A stretch of 45,745 nucleotides of DNA from Testudinibacter crocodili. GTDB taxonomy: Bacteria; Pseudomonadota; Gammaproteobacteria; Enterobacterales; Pasteurellaceae. The notes under the pieces were generated by a model, which saw only the letters and a list, made by a program, of their open reading frames with translations, did no database searches and had not been told where the DNA came from. The translations under genes were made by a program, and so were the position numbers. The stretch spans positions 1-45,745 of the forward strand of contig VDHG01000002.1 in the NCBI GenBank assembly GCA_006228005.1. Direction: 5' to 3'. The first letter of the stretch is position 1; every line of letters starts with the position of its first letter. This document shows positions 45,481-45,745 of this stretch, piece by piece.

Positions 45481-45745
45481 GTTGAAAAACACAAGAGGAA
45501 TAAGGTAAAAATAGCCAGCATACTTTCCAGAACTACCGCATTTTTTAGGCAGCGTGAAGGCAGAAACCGCTGCGCTTGTTCTGCCCTGTAAAAATCTGCC
45601 TTACGTGTTAGGGTCTGTTGATCTTTGTTTATAATTTAAACACAATCCGCAGGACTATGACTATTTTTCGCCACTACTGCGTTAAAAGTCGTTCGTTTAG
45701 AATCACTAAACTTCACAACTTTTGCCTTGTATTGGCGAAAAGAGT
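45481..45745. other. Gene-free end of window with hairpins
   Basis: No coding frame or RNA gene was recognised. There is a GCAGCG / CGCTGC hairpin around 45556-45580. An imperfect inverted repeat lies near 45684-45722 (AAAAGT...GTTTAG-N5-CTAAAC...ACTTTT). The block beginning GGGTCTGTTGATC at about 45609 may be the edge of a repeat or mobile element that continues past the window. Confidence 0.35.

Overview
The window is a contiguous piece of a Pasteurellaceae chromosome. The evidence is roughly fifty copies of the Haemophilus-type DNA uptake signal core AAGTGCGGT on both strands, an Escherichia-like order slyX / fkpA / yheO / tusDCB / rpsL / rpsG / fusA / tuf, and many H. influenzae-type orthologues. 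The species cannot be fixed from the sequence alone. I see no rRNA, tRNA, CRISPR array or complete insertion sequence.

Layout. 1-7.1 kb: the str operon (tuf cut by the left edge), sulfur-relay tusBCD with a YheO-type regulator, periplasmic FkpA and SlyX. 7.1-8.6 kb: regulators FabR and OxyR. 8.8-13.4 kb: haem operon hemCDXY, closed by a strong terminator. 13.5-15.4 kb: hslVU behind a heat-shock type promoter. 15.5-18.3 kb: a ruined xylose locus. xylR is intact, but the 3' part of xylH (minus strand) is joined directly to the 3' part of xylB (plus strand). A single deletion of the E. coli-type xylHGF/xylAB block explains this.

18.3-28.1 kb is the outstanding region. On the minus strand a six-gene operon encodes a class III CoA-transferase, an HMG-CoA-lyase-family lyase, an aconitase-family hydratase pair (LeuC/LeuD-like), a PrpF/methylitaconate-isomerase-family protein and a MatC-like dicarboxylate permease. 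It is followed by a PrpR-type sigma-54 activator and a short, divergent sigma-54 factor. A near-consensus -24/-12 promoter (TGGCAC-N5-TCGCA) precedes the first gene. The island therefore carries its own sigma factor, its own activator and a matching promoter. The enzymes fit a route itaconate -> citraconate -> (R)-citramalate -> citramalyl-CoA -> acetyl-CoA + pyruvate. This is an inference from family chemistry; alternatives are given. Sigma-54 is absent from H. influenzae and, to my knowledge, from most Pasteurellaceae.

28.2-36.8 kb: LPS heptosyltransferases waaC and waaF with hldD, and between them a full 2-deoxyribose catabolic cluster (deoR-deoC facing deoK-deoP-deoX) with a CRP-like site. 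37.0-40.9 kb: an RclA-like flavin disulfide reductase, hemN, a DUF2489 protein and YihI. 41.0-43.3 kb: gluconate permease and gluconokinase, divergent, sharing GntR-like and CRP-like operators. 43.3-45.5 kb: pirin, a DUF896 protein and a divergent LysR regulator. The last 295 bases hold no gene but contain short repeats and hairpins.
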